DNA of 64,000 bases from Archivesica marissinica (GCA_014843695.1 CM026398.1:48201579-48265578); one strand, 5' to 3'; counted from the stretch's first letter, positions 36,654 through 51,319 are shown. A program made the numbers and translations. The notes: generated from the letters alone by a model not told the origin.

Positions 36654-36867
36654 TATCAATTGTTAATCAGTCCTTTGTAGTAATCATTCATTCATATATT
36701 ACCTGTAATTAATCTTACGTCTTTATAACTTCTTAGTATTAATTTTTACGTAATGCATATATTTATATAGAATTTTATTTCATACACTCGACAATAAACA
36801 TAATTTTAATGCGCGCTACATGACCTTAGATGTCGATGCGCCATAAAACACCATTCATTCATTCATT

Positions 36868-37712
36868 CTTGTCTGTTTTACAGGCTTTGTATTATGAAAA
36901 GTTTGAAAATCCTATTGTTTGTACTTTGCTTGAAAGGATTTCTTCCCTTTCAGAAACAAATACATTTGTGTTCTGCTGGCTTCCGAGTCATATGGGTATA
37001 AAAGGTAATGAAATGGCTGACCAGAATGCAAAGCTGGCTTTGTCATTACCAATTTCTAGGATTAAAGTGTGTTATACCGAATTTTAAGTCTACAATTCTT
37101 ACCTTAATTCAATCCTCTTGGCAGGCCCAATGGGATGGTGAAATTTTTAACAAACTTCATTCGATCAAACCAACACTTGGCGAATGGTGCCCAATTTACA
37201 GGCCTATTCGTCGAGAAGAAGTCATTCTTGCCCGTCTCAGGATTGGTCATTCTCGAATATCACATTCATGGCTGTTGTCACAAGATGATGCACCAGAATG
37301 TATCCCATGCAATACTCTATACACGGTGGAGCATATCTTAATACACTGTGTTGACCTTCAACCAATCCGGTTGCAGTACTACAATGTGGACAACATTAAA
37401 AAACTCTTCGACTCTTTACATTAAAAAACTCTTCGACTCTATCAGAGTAGAGTCCATCATATCATTTATCAAGGCAATAGGAATTTATAATAAGCTGTGA
37501 TATCAATTGTTAATCATGCCTTTGTAGTAATCATTCATTCATATATTACCTGTAATTAATCTTACGTCTTTATAACTTCTTAGTATTAATTGTTACGTAA
37601 TGCATATACTTATATAGAATTTTATTTCATACACTCGACAATAAACATAACTTTAATGCGCGCTACATGACCTTAGATGTCGATGCGCCGTAAAACACCA
37701 TTCATTCATTAC
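36868..37712 (+). mobile_element. 5'-truncated retrotransposon copy, tail to head with the first
   Basis: Starts abruptly at 'cttgtctgttttacaggctt' (equivalent to 36120) directly after the (CATT)n tail of the full copy. It runs through the RNase H end, the C-terminal Cys/His motif and 3' UTR to its own (CATT)n tail, then back into the 48-bp array. It retains the 72-bp segment lost from the first copy, has a one-base insertion at about 37080 and a 24-bp tandem duplication at about 37400-37435. Roughly a dozen substitutions over ~750 bp separate the two. Confidence 0.9.
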
Positions 37713-39127
37713 TACCTTGTGTTAGTTATTGGCTCACAGATACTGCCTCCATCCATACTCTACCAGATGTTAGTTATTGGCTCACAGATACTGCCTCCAT
37801 CCATACTCTACCAGGTGTTAGTTATTGGCTCACAGATACAGCCTCCATCCATACTCTACCAGGTGTTAGTTATTGGCTCACAGATACTGCCTCCATCCAT
37901 ACTCTACCAGGTGTTAGTTATTGGCTCACATATACTGCCTCCATCCATACTCTACCAGGTGTTAGTTAATGGCTCACAAATACTGCCTCCATCCATACTC
38001 TACCAGGGGTTAGTTATTGGCTCACAGATACTGCCTCCATCCATACTCTACTAGGTGTTAGTTATTGGCTCACATATACTGCCTCCATCCATACCCTACC
38101 AGGTGTTAGTTATTGGCTCACAGATACTGCCTCCATCCATACTCTACCAGGTGTTAGTTATTGGCTCACAGATACTGCCTCCATCCATACTCTACGAGGT
38201 GTTAGTTATTGGCTCACAGATACTGCCTCCATCGACACTCTACCTTTTGTTAGTTATTGGCTCACATATACTGCCTCAATCCATACTCTACCTTGTGTTA
38301 GTTATTGGCTCACAGATACTGCCTCCATCCATACTCTACCTTGTGTTAGTTATTGGCTCACAGATAGTGCCTCCATCCATACTCTACCAGGTGTTAGTTA
38401 TTGGCTCACAGATACTGCCTCCATCCATACTCTACCTTGTGTTAGTTATTGGCTCACAGATACTGCCTCCATCCATACTCTACCTTGTGTTAGTTATTGG
38501 CTCACAGATACTGCCTCCATCCATACTCTACCTTGTGTTAGTTATTGGCTCACAGATACTGCCTCCATCCATACTCTACCAGGTGTTAGTTATTGGCTCA
38601 CAGAGACTGCCTCCACCCATACTCTACCAGGTGTTAGTTATTGGCTCACAGATACTGCCTCCATCCATACTCTACCAGGTGTTAGTTATTGGCTCACAGA
38701 TACTGCCTCCATTCATACTCTACCTTGTGTTAGTTATTGGCTCACAGATACTGCCTCCATACGTGCCCTACCTGGTGTTAGTTATTGGCTTACAGATACT
38801 GCCTCCATCCATACTCTACCAGGTGGTAGTTATTGGCTCACAGATACTGCCTCCATCCATACTCTACTAGGGGTTAGTTATTGGCTCACAGATACTGCCT
38901 CCATCCATACTCTACCAGGTGTTAGTTGTTGGCTCACATATACTGCCTCCATCCATACTCTACCAGGTGTTAGTTATTGGCTCACAGATACTGCCTCCAT
39001 CCATACTCTACCTGGTGTTAGTTATTGGCTCACAGATACTGCCTCCATCCATACTCTACCAGGTGTTAGTTATTGGCTCACAGATACTGCCTCCATCCAT
39101 ACTCTACCTTGTGTTAGTTATTGGCTC
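37713..39127. repeat. 48-bp minisatellite, right segment
   Basis: Same unit as 27555-30121, resuming with 'actaccttgtgttagttatt'. Its units carry more private substitutions than the left segment (for example 'gataca', 'gagact', 'cgtgcc'). The array is cut by the second N gap. Left and right ends do not rejoin in phase: part of a unit is missing around the retrotransposons and no clean target duplication is visible. Confidence 0.96.
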
Positions 39128-40127
39128 NNNNNNNNNNNNNNNNNNNNNNNNNNNNNNNNNNNNNNNNNNNNNNNNNNNNNNNNNNNNNNNNNNNNNNNNN
39201 NNNNNNNNNNNNNNNNNNNNNNNNNNNNNNNNNNNNNNNNNNNNNNNNNNNNNNNNNNNNNNNNNNNNNNNNNNNNNNNNNNNNNNNNNNNNNNNNNNNN
39301 NNNNNNNNNNNNNNNNNNNNNNNNNNNNNNNNNNNNNNNNNNNNNNNNNNNNNNNNNNNNNNNNNNNNNNNNNNNNNNNNNNNNNNNNNNNNNNNNNNNN
39401 NNNNNNNNNNNNNNNNNNNNNNNNNNNNNNNNNNNNNNNNNNNNNNNNNNNNNNNNNNNNNNNNNNNNNNNNNNNNNNNNNNNNNNNNNNNNNNNNNNNN
39501 NNNNNNNNNNNNNNNNNNNNNNNNNNNNNNNNNNNNNNNNNNNNNNNNNNNNNNNNNNNNNNNNNNNNNNNNNNNNNNNNNNNNNNNNNNNNNNNNNNNN
39601 NNNNNNNNNNNNNNNNNNNNNNNNNNNNNNNNNNNNNNNNNNNNNNNNNNNNNNNNNNNNNNNNNNNNNNNNNNNNNNNNNNNNNNNNNNNNNNNNNNNN
39701 NNNNNNNNNNNNNNNNNNNNNNNNNNNNNNNNNNNNNNNNNNNNNNNNNNNNNNNNNNNNNNNNNNNNNNNNNNNNNNNNNNNNNNNNNNNNNNNNNNNN
39801 NNNNNNNNNNNNNNNNNNNNNNNNNNNNNNNNNNNNNNNNNNNNNNNNNNNNNNNNNNNNNNNNNNNNNNNNNNNNNNNNNNNNNNNNNNNNNNNNNNNN
39901 NNNNNNNNNNNNNNNNNNNNNNNNNNNNNNNNNNNNNNNNNNNNNNNNNNNNNNNNNNNNNNNNNNNNNNNNNNNNNNNNNNNNNNNNNNNNNNNNNNNN
40001 NNNNNNNNNNNNNNNNNNNNNNNNNNNNNNNNNNNNNNNNNNNNNNNNNNNNNNNNNNNNNNNNNNNNNNNNNNNNNNNNNNNNNNNNNNNNNNNNNNNN
40101 NNNNNNNNNNNNNNNNNNNNNNNNNNN
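39128..40127. other. Assembly gap, 1000 N
   Basis: Exactly 1000 N. The left side is the 48-bp array and the right side is a different 18-bp array, so the true boundary between the two is unknown. Confidence 0.99.
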
Positions 40128-43100
40128 ATACTGAAACAAGCAGTTATACTGAAGCAAGCTGTTATACTGAAACAAGCTGTTATACTGAAATAAGCTGTTA
40201 TAGTGAAATAAGCTGTTATACTGAAATAAGCTGTTATACTGAAGCAAGCACTTATACTGAAGCAAGCAGTTATACTGAAACAAGCTGTTATACTGAAACA
40301 AGCTGTTATACTGAAGCAAGCAGTTATACTGAAGCAAGCTGTTATACTGAAGCAAGCAGTTATACTGAAGCAAGCAGTTATACTGAAATAAGCTGTTATA
40401 GTGAAATAAGCTGTTATAGTGAAACAAGCACTTATACTGAAGCAAGCACTTATACTGAAGCAAGCTGTTATACTGAAACAAGCAGATATACTGAAATAAG
40501 CTGTTATAGTGAAATAAGCTGTTATACTGAAATAAGCTGTTATAGTGAAATAAGCTGTTATAGTGAAACAAGCACTTATACTGAAGCAAGCACTTATACT
40601 GAAGCAAGCAGTTATACTGAAGCAAGCTGTTATACTGAAACATGCTGTTATACTGAAGCAAGCTGTTATACTGAAGCAAGCAGTTATACTGAAGCAAGCA
40701 GTTATACTGAAATAAGCTGTTATAGTGAAATAAGCTGTTATAGTGAAATAAGCACTTATACTGAAGCAAGCACTTATACTGAAGCAAGCTGTTATACTGA
40801 AACAAGCAGATATACTGAAATAAGCTGTTATAGTGAAATAAGCTGTTATACTGAAATAAGCTGTTATAGTGAAATAAGCTGATATAGTGAAACAAGCACT
40901 TATACTGAAGCAAGCACTTATACTGAAGCAAGCTATTATACTGAAGCAAGCACTTATACGGAAGCAAGCAGTTATACTGAAGCCAGCATTTATACTGACG
41001 CAAGCACTTATACGGAAGCAAGCAATTATACTGAAACAAGCTGTTATACTGAAGCAAGCTGTTATACTGAAGCAAGCTGTTATACTGAAGCAAGCACTTA
41101 TACGGAAGCAAGCAGTTATACTGAAGCAAGCACTTATACGGAAGCAAGCAGTTATACTGAAGCAAGTAGTTATACTGAAGCAAGCACTTATACGGAAGCA
41201 AGCAGTTATACGGAAGCAAGCACTTATACGGAAGCAAGCTGTTATACTGAAGCAAGCACTTATACGGAAGCAAGCACTTATACAGAAGCAAGCAGTTATA
41301 CTGAAGCAAGCACTTATATGGAAGCAAGCAGTTATACTGAAGCAAGCACTTATACGGAAGCAAGCAGTTATACTGAAGCAAGCACTTATACGGAAGCAAA
41401 CACTTATACGGAAGCAAGCAGTTATACTGAAGCAAGCACTTATACGGAAGCAAGCAGTTATACTGAAACAAGCAGTTATACGGAAGCAAGCACTTATACG
41501 GAAGCAAGCAGTTATACTGAAGCAAGCACTTATACGGAAGCAAGCAGTTATACGGAAGCAAGCACTTATACGGAAGCAAGCTGTTATACTGAAACAAGCT
41601 GTTATACTGAAACAAGCAAGCACTTATACGGAAGCAAGCAGTTATACTGAAGCAAGCTGTTATACTGAAACAAACAATTATACTGAAGCAAGCTGTTATA
41701 CTGAAGCAAGCAGTTATACTGAAGCAAGCACTTATACGGAAGCAAGCAGTTATACTGAAACAAGCTGTTATACTGAAACAAGCACTTATACGGAAGCAAG
41801 CAGTTATACTGAAGCAAGCAGTTATACTGAAGCAAGCTGTGATACTGAAACAAGCTGTTATACTGAAGCAAGCTGTTATACTGAAGCAAGCAGTTATACT
41901 GAAGCAAGCACTTATACTGAAGCAAGCACGTATACGGGAGCAAGCTGTTATACTGAAACAAGCTGTTATACTGAAACAAGCTGTTATACTGAAGCAAACA
42001 GTTATACTGAAGCAAGCTGTTATACTGAAGCAAGCAGTTATACTGAAGCAAGCAGTTATACTGAAATAAGCTGTTATAGTGAAATAAGCTGTTATAGTGA
42101 AATAAGCACTTATACTGAAGCAAGCACTTATACTGAAGCAAGCTGTTATACTGAAACAAGCAGATATACTGAAATAAGCTGTTATAGTGAAATAAGCTGT
42201 TATACTGAAATAAGCTGTTATAGTGAAATAAGCTGTTATAGTGAAACAAGCACTTATACTGAAGCAAGCACTTATACTGAAGCAAGCTATTATACTGAAG
42301 CAAGCACTTATACGGAAGTAAGCATTTATACTGAAGCCAGCATTTATACTGACGCAAGCACTTATACGGAAGCAAGCAATTATACTGAAACAAGCTGTTA
42401 TACTGAAGCAAGCTGTTATACTGAAGCAAGCTGTTATACTGAAGCAAGCACTTATACGGAAGCAAGCAGTTATACTGAAGCAAGCACTTATACGGAAGCA
42501 AGCAGTTATACTGAAGCAAGTAGTTATACTGAAGCAAGCACTTATACGGAAGCAAGCAGTTATACTGAAGCAAGCACTTATACGGAAGCAAGCAGTTACA
42601 CTGAAGCAAGCACTTATACGGAAGCAAACACTTATACGGAAGCAAGCAGTTATACTGAAGCAAGCACTTATACGGAAGCAAGCAGTTATACTGAAACAAG
42701 CAGTTATACGGAAGCAAGCACTTATACGGAAGCAAGCAGTTATACTGAAGCAAGCACTTATACGGAAGCAAGCAGTTATACGGAAGCAAGCACTTATACG
42801 GAAGCAAGCTGTTATACTGAAACAAGCTGTTATACTGAAACAAGCAAGCACTTATACGGAAGCAAGCAGTTATACTGAAGCAAGCTGTTATACTGAAACA
42901 AACAATTATACTGAAGCAAGCTGTTATACTGAAGCAAGCAGTTATACTGAAGCAAGCACTTATACGGAAGCAAGCAGTTATACTGAAACAAGCTGTTATA
43001 CTGAAACAAGCACTTATACGGAAGCAAGCAGTTATACTGAAGCAAGCAGTTATACTGAAGCAAGCTGTGATACTGAAACAAGCTGTTATACTGAAGCAAG

Positions 43101-46100
43101 CTGTTATACTGAAGCAAGCAGTTATACTGAAGCAAGCACTTATACTGAAGCAAGCACGTATACGGGAGCAAGCTGTTATACTGAAACAAGCTGTTATACT
43201 GAAACAAGCTGTTATACTGAAGCAAACAGTTATACTGAAGCAAGCTGTTATACTGAAACAAGCTGTTATACTGAAGCAAGCAGTTATACTGAAGCAAGCT
43301 GTTATACTGAAACAAGCTGTTATACTGAAGCAAGCTGTTATACTGAAGCAAGCAGTTATACTGAAGCAAGCAGTTATACTGAAATAAGCTGTTGTAGTGA
43401 AATAAGCTGTTATAGTGAAATAAGCTGTTATAGTGAAACAAGCACTTATACTGAAACAAGCACTTATACTGAAGCAAGCTGTTATACTGAAACAAGCAGA
43501 TATACTGAAATAAGCTGTTATAGTGAAATAAGATGTTATACTGAAATAAGCTGTTATAGTGAAACAAGCACTTATACTGAAGCAATCACTTATACTGAAA
43601 CAAGCTGTTATACTGAAGCAAGCACTTATACGGAAGCAAGCAGTTATACTGAAACAAGCTGTTATACTGAAACAAGCTGTTATACTGAAGCAAGCAGTTA
43701 TACTGAAACAAGCTGTTATACTGAAACAAGCTGTTATACTGAAGCAAGCAGTTATACTGAAGCAAGCAGTTATACTGAAGCAAGCTGTTATACTGAAACA
43801 AGCTGTTATACTGATGCAAGCTGTTGTACTGAAGCAAGCAGTTATACTGAAGCAAGCAGTTATAGTGAAATAAGCTGTTATACTGAAATAAGCTGTTATA
43901 GTGAAATAAGCTGTTATAGTGAAACAAGCACTTATACTGAAGCAAGCACTTATACTGAAACAAGCTGTTATACTGAAGCAAGCACTTATACGGAAGCAAG
44001 CAGTTATACTGAAACAAGCAGTTATACTGAAATAGGCTGTTGTAGTGAAATAAGCTGTTATACTGAAATAAGCTGTTATAGTGAAATAAGCTGTTATAGT
44101 GAAACAAGCACTTATACTGAAACAAGCACTTATACTGAAGCAAGCTGTTATACTGAAACAAGCAGATATACTGAAATAAGCTGTTATAGTGAAATAAGCT
44201 GTTATACTGAAATAAGCTGTTATAGTGAAACAAGCACTTATACTGAAGCAAGCACTTATACTGAAACAAGCTGTTATACTGAAGCAAGCACTTATACGGA
44301 AGCAAGCAGTTATACTGAAACAAGCTGTTATACTGAAACAAGCTGTTATACTGAAGCAAGCAGTTATACTGAAACAAGCTGTTATACTGAAACAAGCTGT
44401 TATACTGAAGCAAGCAGTTATACTGAAGCAAGCAGTTATACCGAAGCAAGCTGTTATACTGAAGCAAGCAGTTATACTGAAGCAAGCAGTTATACTGAAA
44501 TAAGCTGTTATAGTGAAATAAGCTGTTATAGTGAAAAAAGCACTTATACTGAAGCAAGCACTTATACTGAAGCAAGCTGTTATACTGAAACAAGCAGATA
44601 TACTGAAATAAGCTGTTATAGTGAAATAAGCTGTTATACTGAAATAAGCTGTTATAGTGAAATAAGCTGTTATAGTGAAACAAGCACTTATACTGAAGCA
44701 AGCACTTATACTGAAGCAAGCAGTTATACTGAAGCAAGCTGTTATACTGAAACATGCTGTTATACTGAAGCAAGCTGTTATACTGAAGCAAGCACTTATA
44801 CGGAAGCAAGCAGTTATACTGAAGCAAGCACTTATACGGAAGCAAACACTTATACGGAAGCAAGCAGTTATACTGAAGCAAGCACTTATACGGAAGCAAG
44901 CAGTTATACTGAAACAAGCAGTTATACGGAAGCAAGCACTTATACGGAAGCAAGCAGTTATACTGAAGCAAGCACTTATACGGAAGCAAGCAGTTATACG
45001 GAAGCAAGCACTTATACGGAAGCAAGCTGTTATACTGAAACAAGCTGTTATACTGAAACAAGCAAGCACTTATACGGAAGCAAGCAGTTATACTGAAGCA
45101 AGCTGTTATACTGAAACAAACAATTATACTGAAGCAAGCTGTTATACTGAAGCAAGCAGTTATACTGAAGCAAGCACTTATACGGAAGCAAGCAGTTATA
45201 CTGAAACAAGCTGTTATACTGAAACAAGCACTTATACGGAAGCAAGCAGTTATACTGAAGCAAGCAGTTATACTGAAGCAAGCTGTGATACTGAAACAAG
45301 CTGTTATACTGAAGCAAGCTGTTATACTGAAGCAAGCAGTTATACTGAAGCAAGCACTTATACTGAAGCAAGCACGTATACGGGAGCAAGCTGTTATACT
45401 GAAACAAGCTGTTATACTGAAACAAGCTGTTATACTGAAGCAAACAGTTATACTGAAGCAAGCTGTTATACTGAAACAAGCTGTTATACTGAAGCAAGCA
45501 GTTATACTGAAGCAAGCTGTTATACTGAAACAAGCTGTTATACTGAAGCAAGCTGTTATACTGAAGCAAGCAGTTATACTGAAGCAAGCAGTTATACTGA
45601 AATAAGCTGTTGTAGTGAAATAAGCTGTTATACTGAAATAAGCTGTTATAGTGAAATAAGCTGTTATAGTGAAACAAGCACTTATACTGAAACAAGCACT
45701 TATACTGAAGCAAGCTGTTATACTGAAACAAGCAGATATACTGAAATAAGCTGTTATAGTGAAATAAGATGTTATACTGAAATAAGCTGTTATAGTGAAA
45801 CAAGCACTTATACTGAAGCAATCACTTATACTGAAACAAGCTGTTATACTGAAGCAAGCACTTATACGGAAGCAAGCAGTTATACTGAAACAAGCTGTTA
45901 TACTGAAACAAGCTGTTATACTGAAGCAAGCAGTTATACTGAAACAAGCTGTTATACTGAAACAAGCTGTTATACTGAAGCAAGCAGTTATACTGAAGCA
46001 AGCAGTTATACTGAAGCAAGCTGTTATACTGAAACAAGCTGTTATACTGAAGCAAGCTGTTATACTGAAGCAAGCAGTTATACTGAAGCAATCAGTTATA

Positions 46101-49100
46101 GTGAAATAAGCTGTTATACTGAAATAAGCTGTTATAGTGAAATAAGCTGTTATAGTGAAACAAGCACTTATACTGAAGCAAGCACCTATACTGAAACAAG
46201 CTGTTATACTGAAGCAAGCACTTATACGGAAGCAAGCAGTTATACTGAAACAAGCAGTTATACTGAAATAGGCTGTTGTAGTGAAATAAGCTGTTATACT
46301 GAAATAAGCTGTTATAGTGAAATAAGCTGTTATAGTGAAACAAGCACTTATACTGAAACAAGCACTTATACTGAAGCAAGCTGTTATACTGAAACAAGCA
46401 GATATACTGAAATAAGCTGTTATAGTGAAATAAGCTGTTATACTGAAATAAGCTGTTATAGTGAAACAAGCACTTATACTGAAGCAAGCACTTATACTGA
46501 AACAAGCTGTTATACTGAAGCAAGCACTTATACGGAAGCAAGCAGTTATACTGAAACAAGCTGTTATACTGAAACAAGCTGTTATACTGAAGCAAGCAGT
46601 TATACTGAAACAAGCTGTTATACTGAAACAAGCTGTTATACTGAAGCAAGCAGTTATACTGAAGCAAGCGTTTCGAAGCAAGCTGTTATACTGAAGCAAG
46701 CAGTTATACTGAAGCAAGCAGTTATACTGAAATAAGCTGTTATAGTGAAATAAGCTGTTATAGTGAAAAAAGCACTTATACTGAAGCAAGCACTTATACT
46801 GAAGCAAGCTGTTATACTGAAACAAGCAGATATACTGAAATAAGCTGTTATAGTGAAATAAGCTGTTATACTGAAATAAGCTGTTATAGTGAAATAAGCT
46901 GTTATAGTGAAACAAGCACTTATACTGAAGCAAGCACTTATACTGAAGCAAGCTGTTATACTGAAACAAGCAGATATACTGAAATAAGCTGTTATAGTGA
47001 AATAAGCTGTTATACTGAAATAAGCTGTTATAGTGAAATAAGCTGGTATAGTGAAACAAGCACTTATACTGAAGCAAGCACTTATACTGAAGCAAGCTGT
47101 TATACTGAAGCAAGCACTTATACGGAAGCAAGCAGTTATACTGAAGCCAGCAGTTATACTGACGCAAGCACTTATACGGAAGCAAGCAATTATACTGAAA
47201 CAAGCTGTTATACTGAAGCAAGCTGTTATACTGAAGCAAGCTGTTATACTGAAGCAAGCACTTATACGGAAGCAAGCAGTTATACTGAAGCAAGTAGTTA
47301 TACTGAAGCAAGCACTTATACGGAAGCAAGCAGTTATACGGAAGCAAGCACTTATACGGAAGCAAGCTGTTATACTGAAGCAAGCACTTATACGGAAGCA
47401 AGCACTTATACGGAAGCAAGCAGTTATACTGAAGCAAGCACTTATATGGAAGCAAGCAGTTATACTGAAGCAAGCACTTATACGGAAGCAATCAGTTATA
47501 CTGAAGCAAGCACTTATACGGAAGCAAACACTTATACGGAAGCAAGCAGTTATACTGAAGCTAGCACTTATACGGAAGCAAGCAGTTATACTGAAACAAG
47601 CAGTTATACGGAAGCAAGCACTTATACGGAAGCAAACAGTTATACTGAAGCAAGCAGTTATACTGAAGCAAGCACTTATACGGAAGCAAGCAGTTATACG
47701 GAAGCAAGCACTTATACGGAAGCAAGCTGTTATACTGAAACAAGCTGTTATACTGAAACAAGCAAGCACTTATACGGAAGCAAGCAGTTATACTGAAGCA
47801 AGCTGTTATACTGAAACAAACAATTATACTGAAGCAAGCTGTTATACTGAAGCAAGCAGTTATACTGAAGCAAGCACTTATACGGAAGCAAGCAGTTATA
47901 CTGAAACAAGCTGTTATACTGAAACAAGCACTTATACGGAAGCAAGCAGTTATACTGAAGCAAGCAGTTATACTGAAGCAAGCTGTTATACTGAAGCAAG
48001 CTGTTATACTGAAGCAAGCAGTTATACTGAAGCAAGCACTTATACTGAAGCAAGCACGTATACGGAAGCAAGCTGTTATACTGAAACAAGCTGTTATACT
48101 GAAACAAGCTGTTATACTGAAGCAAACAGTTATACTGAAGCAAGCTGTTATACTGAAACAAGCTGTTATACTGAAGCAAGCAGTTATACTGAAGCAAGCT
48201 GTTATACTGAAACAAGCTGTTATACTGAAGCAAGCTGTTATACTGAAGCAAGCAGTTATACTGAAGCAAGCAGTTATACTGAAATAAGCTGTTGTAGTGA
48301 AATAAGCTGTTATACTGAAATAAGCTGTTATAGTGAAATAAGCTGTTATAGTGAAACAAGCACTTATACTGAAACAAGCACTTATACTGAAGCAAGCTGT
48401 TATACTGAAACAAGCAGATATACTGAAATAAGCTGTTATAGTGAAATAAGCTGTTATACTGAAATAAGCTGTTATAGTGAAACAAGCACTTATACTGAAG
48501 CAAGCACTTATACTGAAACAAGCTGTTATACTGAAGCAAGCACTTATACGGAAGCAAGCAGTTATACTGAAACAAGATGTTATACTGAAACAAGCTGTTA
48601 TACTGAAGCAAGCAGTTATACTGAAGCAAGCTGTTATACTGAAGCAAGCACTTATACTGAAGCAAGCACTTATACTGAAGCAAGCTGTTATACTGAAACA
48701 AGCAGATATACTGAAATAAGCTGTTATAGTGAAATAAGCTGTTATACTGAAATAAGCTGTTATAGTGAAATAAGCTGTTATAGTGAAACAAGCACTTATA
48801 CTGAAGCAAACACTTATACTGAAGCAAGCAGTTATACTGAAGCAAGCTGTTATACTGAAACATGCTGTTATACTGTAGCAAGCTGTTATACTGAAGCAAG
48901 CAGTTATACTGAAGCAAGCAGTTATACTGAAATAAGCTGTTATAGTGAAATAAGCTGTTATAGTGAAACAAGCACTTATACTGAAGCAAGCACTTATACT
49001 GAAGCAAGCTGTTATACTGAAACAAGCAGATATACTGAAATAAGCTGTTATAGTGAAATAAGCTGTTATACTGAAATAAGCTGTTATAGTGAAATAAGCT

Positions 49101-51318
49101 GTTATAGTGAAACAAGCACTTATACTGAAGCAAGCACTTATACTGAAGCAAGCTATTATACTGAAGCAAGCACTTATACGGAAGCAAGCAGTTATACTGA
49201 AGCCAGCATTTATACTGACGCAAGCACTTATACGGAAGCAAGCAATTATACTGAAACAAGCTGTTATACTGAAGCAAGCTGTTATACTGAAGCAAGCTGT
49301 TATACTGAAGCAAGCACTTATACGGAAGCAAGCAGTTATACTGAAGCAAGCACTTATACGGAAGCAAGCAGTTATACTGAAGCAAGTAGTTATACTGAAG
49401 CAAGCACTTATACGGAAGCAAGCAGTTATACGGAAGCAAGCACTTATACGGAAGCAAGCTGTTATACTGAAACAAGCACTTATACGGAAGCAAGCACTTA
49501 TACGGAAGCAAGCAGTTATACTGAAGCAAGCACTTATACGGAAGCAAGCAGTTATACGGAAGCAAGCACTTATACGGAAGCAAGCTGTTATACTGAAACA
49601 AGCTGTTATACTGAAACAAGCAAGCACTTATACGGAAGCAAGCAGTTATACTGAAGCAAGCTGTTATACTGAAACAAACAATTATACTGAAGCAAGCTGT
49701 TATACTGAAGCAAGCAGTTATACTGAAGCAAGCACTTATACGGAAGCAAGCAGTTATACTGAAACAAGCTGTTATACTGAAACAAGCACTTATACGGAAG
49801 CAAGCAGTTATACTGAAGCAAGCAGTTATACTGAAGCAAGCTGTGATACTGAAACAAGCTGTTATACTGAAGCAAGCTGTTATACTGAAGCAAGCAGTTA
49901 TACTGAAGCAAGCACTTATACTGAAGCAAGCACGTATACGGGAGCAAGCTGTTATACTGAAACAAGCTGTTATACTGAAACAAGCTGTTATACTGAAGCA
50001 AACAGTTATACTGAAGCAAGCTGTTATACTGAAACAAGCTGTTATACTGAAGCAAGCAGTTATACTGAAGCAAGATGTTATACTGAAACAAGCTGTTATA
50101 CTGAAGCAAGCTGTTATACTGAAGCAAGCAGTTATACTGAAGCAAGCAGTTATACTGAAATAAGCTGTTGTAGTGAAATAAGCTGTTATACTGAAATAAG
50201 CTGTTATAGTGAAATAAGCTGTTATAGTGAAACAAGCACTTATACTGAAACAAGCACTTATACTGAAGCAAGCTGTTATACTGAAACAAGCAGATATACT
50301 GAAATAAGCTGTTATAGTGAAATAAGATGTTATACTGAAATAAGCTGTTATAGTGAAACAAGCACTTATACTGAAGCAATCACTTATACTGAAACAAGCT
50401 GTTATACTGAAGCAAGCACTTATACGGAAGCAAGCAGTTATACTGAAACAAGCTGTTATACTGAAACAAGCTGTTATACTGAAGCAAGCAGTTATACTGA
50501 AACAAGCTGTTATACTGAAACAAGCTGTTATACTGAAGCAAGCAGTTATACTGAAGCAAGCAGTTATACTGAAGCAAGCTGTTATACTGAAACAAGCTGT
50601 TTTACTGAAGCAAGCTGTTATACTGAAGCAAGCAGTTATACTGAAGCAAGCAGTTATAGTGAAATAAGCTGTTATACTGAAATAAGCTGTTATAGTGAAA
50701 TAAGCTGTTATAGTGAAACAAGCACTTATACTGAAGCAAGCACTTATACTGAAACAAGCTGTTATACTGAAGCAAGCACTTATACGGAAGCAAGCAGTTA
50801 TACTGAAACAAGCTGTTATACTGAAACAAGCTGTTATACTGAAGCAAGCAGTTATACTGAAACAAGCTGTTATACTGAAACAAGCTGTTATACTGAAGCA
50901 AGCAGTTATAGTGAAGTAAGCAGTTATACTGAAGCAAGCTGTTATACTGAAACAAGCTGTTATACTGAAGCAAGCTGTTATACTGAAGCAAGCAGTTATA
51001 CTGAAGCAAGCAGTTATACTGAAATAAGCTGTTATAGTGAAATAAGCTGTTATAGTGAAACAAGCACTTATACTGAAGCAAGCACTTATACTGAAGCAAG
51101 CTGTTATACTGAAACAAGCAGATATACTGAAATAAGCTGTTATAGTGAAATAAGCTGTTATAGTGAAATAAGCTGTTATAGTGAAACAAGCACTTATACT
51201 GAAGCAAGCACTTATACTGAAGCAAGCTGTTATACTGAAACAAGCAGATATACTGAAATAAGCTGTTATAGTGAAATAAGCTGTTATACTGAAACAAACT
51301 GTTATACTGAAATAAGAG
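40128..51318. repeat. 18-bp minisatellite with higher-order structure
   Basis: More than 600 units of 'ttatactgaagcaagcag'. Variants: gaaGca/gaaAca/gaaAta, tactg/tagtg/tacgg, and cagt/ctgt/cact. A 4-bp phase-shifting insert ('caagcaagcac') occurs five times, at 41613, 42841, 45059, 47759 and 49617. The following hundreds of bases match in variant order, so blocks of 1.2-2.7 kb have been duplicated. The period is six codons, so frames of up to more than 1000 codons open on both strands; none is a gene. The array ends at about 51318 ('gaaataagaggttaagctaa'). Confidence 0.97.
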
Positions 51319-51319
51319 G

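Larger units (their letters stand above)
30122..36868 (+). mobile_element. Non-LTR retrotransposon with RNase H (I/Nimb-like), defective
   Basis: Inserted in the 48-bp array. It has a ~600-bp 5' UTR, a Gag-like ORF1 with zinc knuckles, an ORF2 with AP-endonuclease, reverse transcriptase, RNase H and a C-terminal Cys/His motif, AATAAA at about 36793 and a (CATT)n tail. An RNase H domain after the RT excludes most clades and fits the I-group (I, Nimb, Loa, R1 and relatives); Nimb is my guess. At least six lesions make it non-functional: two frameshifts before the RT, two stops, a 765-bp insertion, a frameshift at the RT active site and a 72-bp deletion. Confidence 0.93.
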
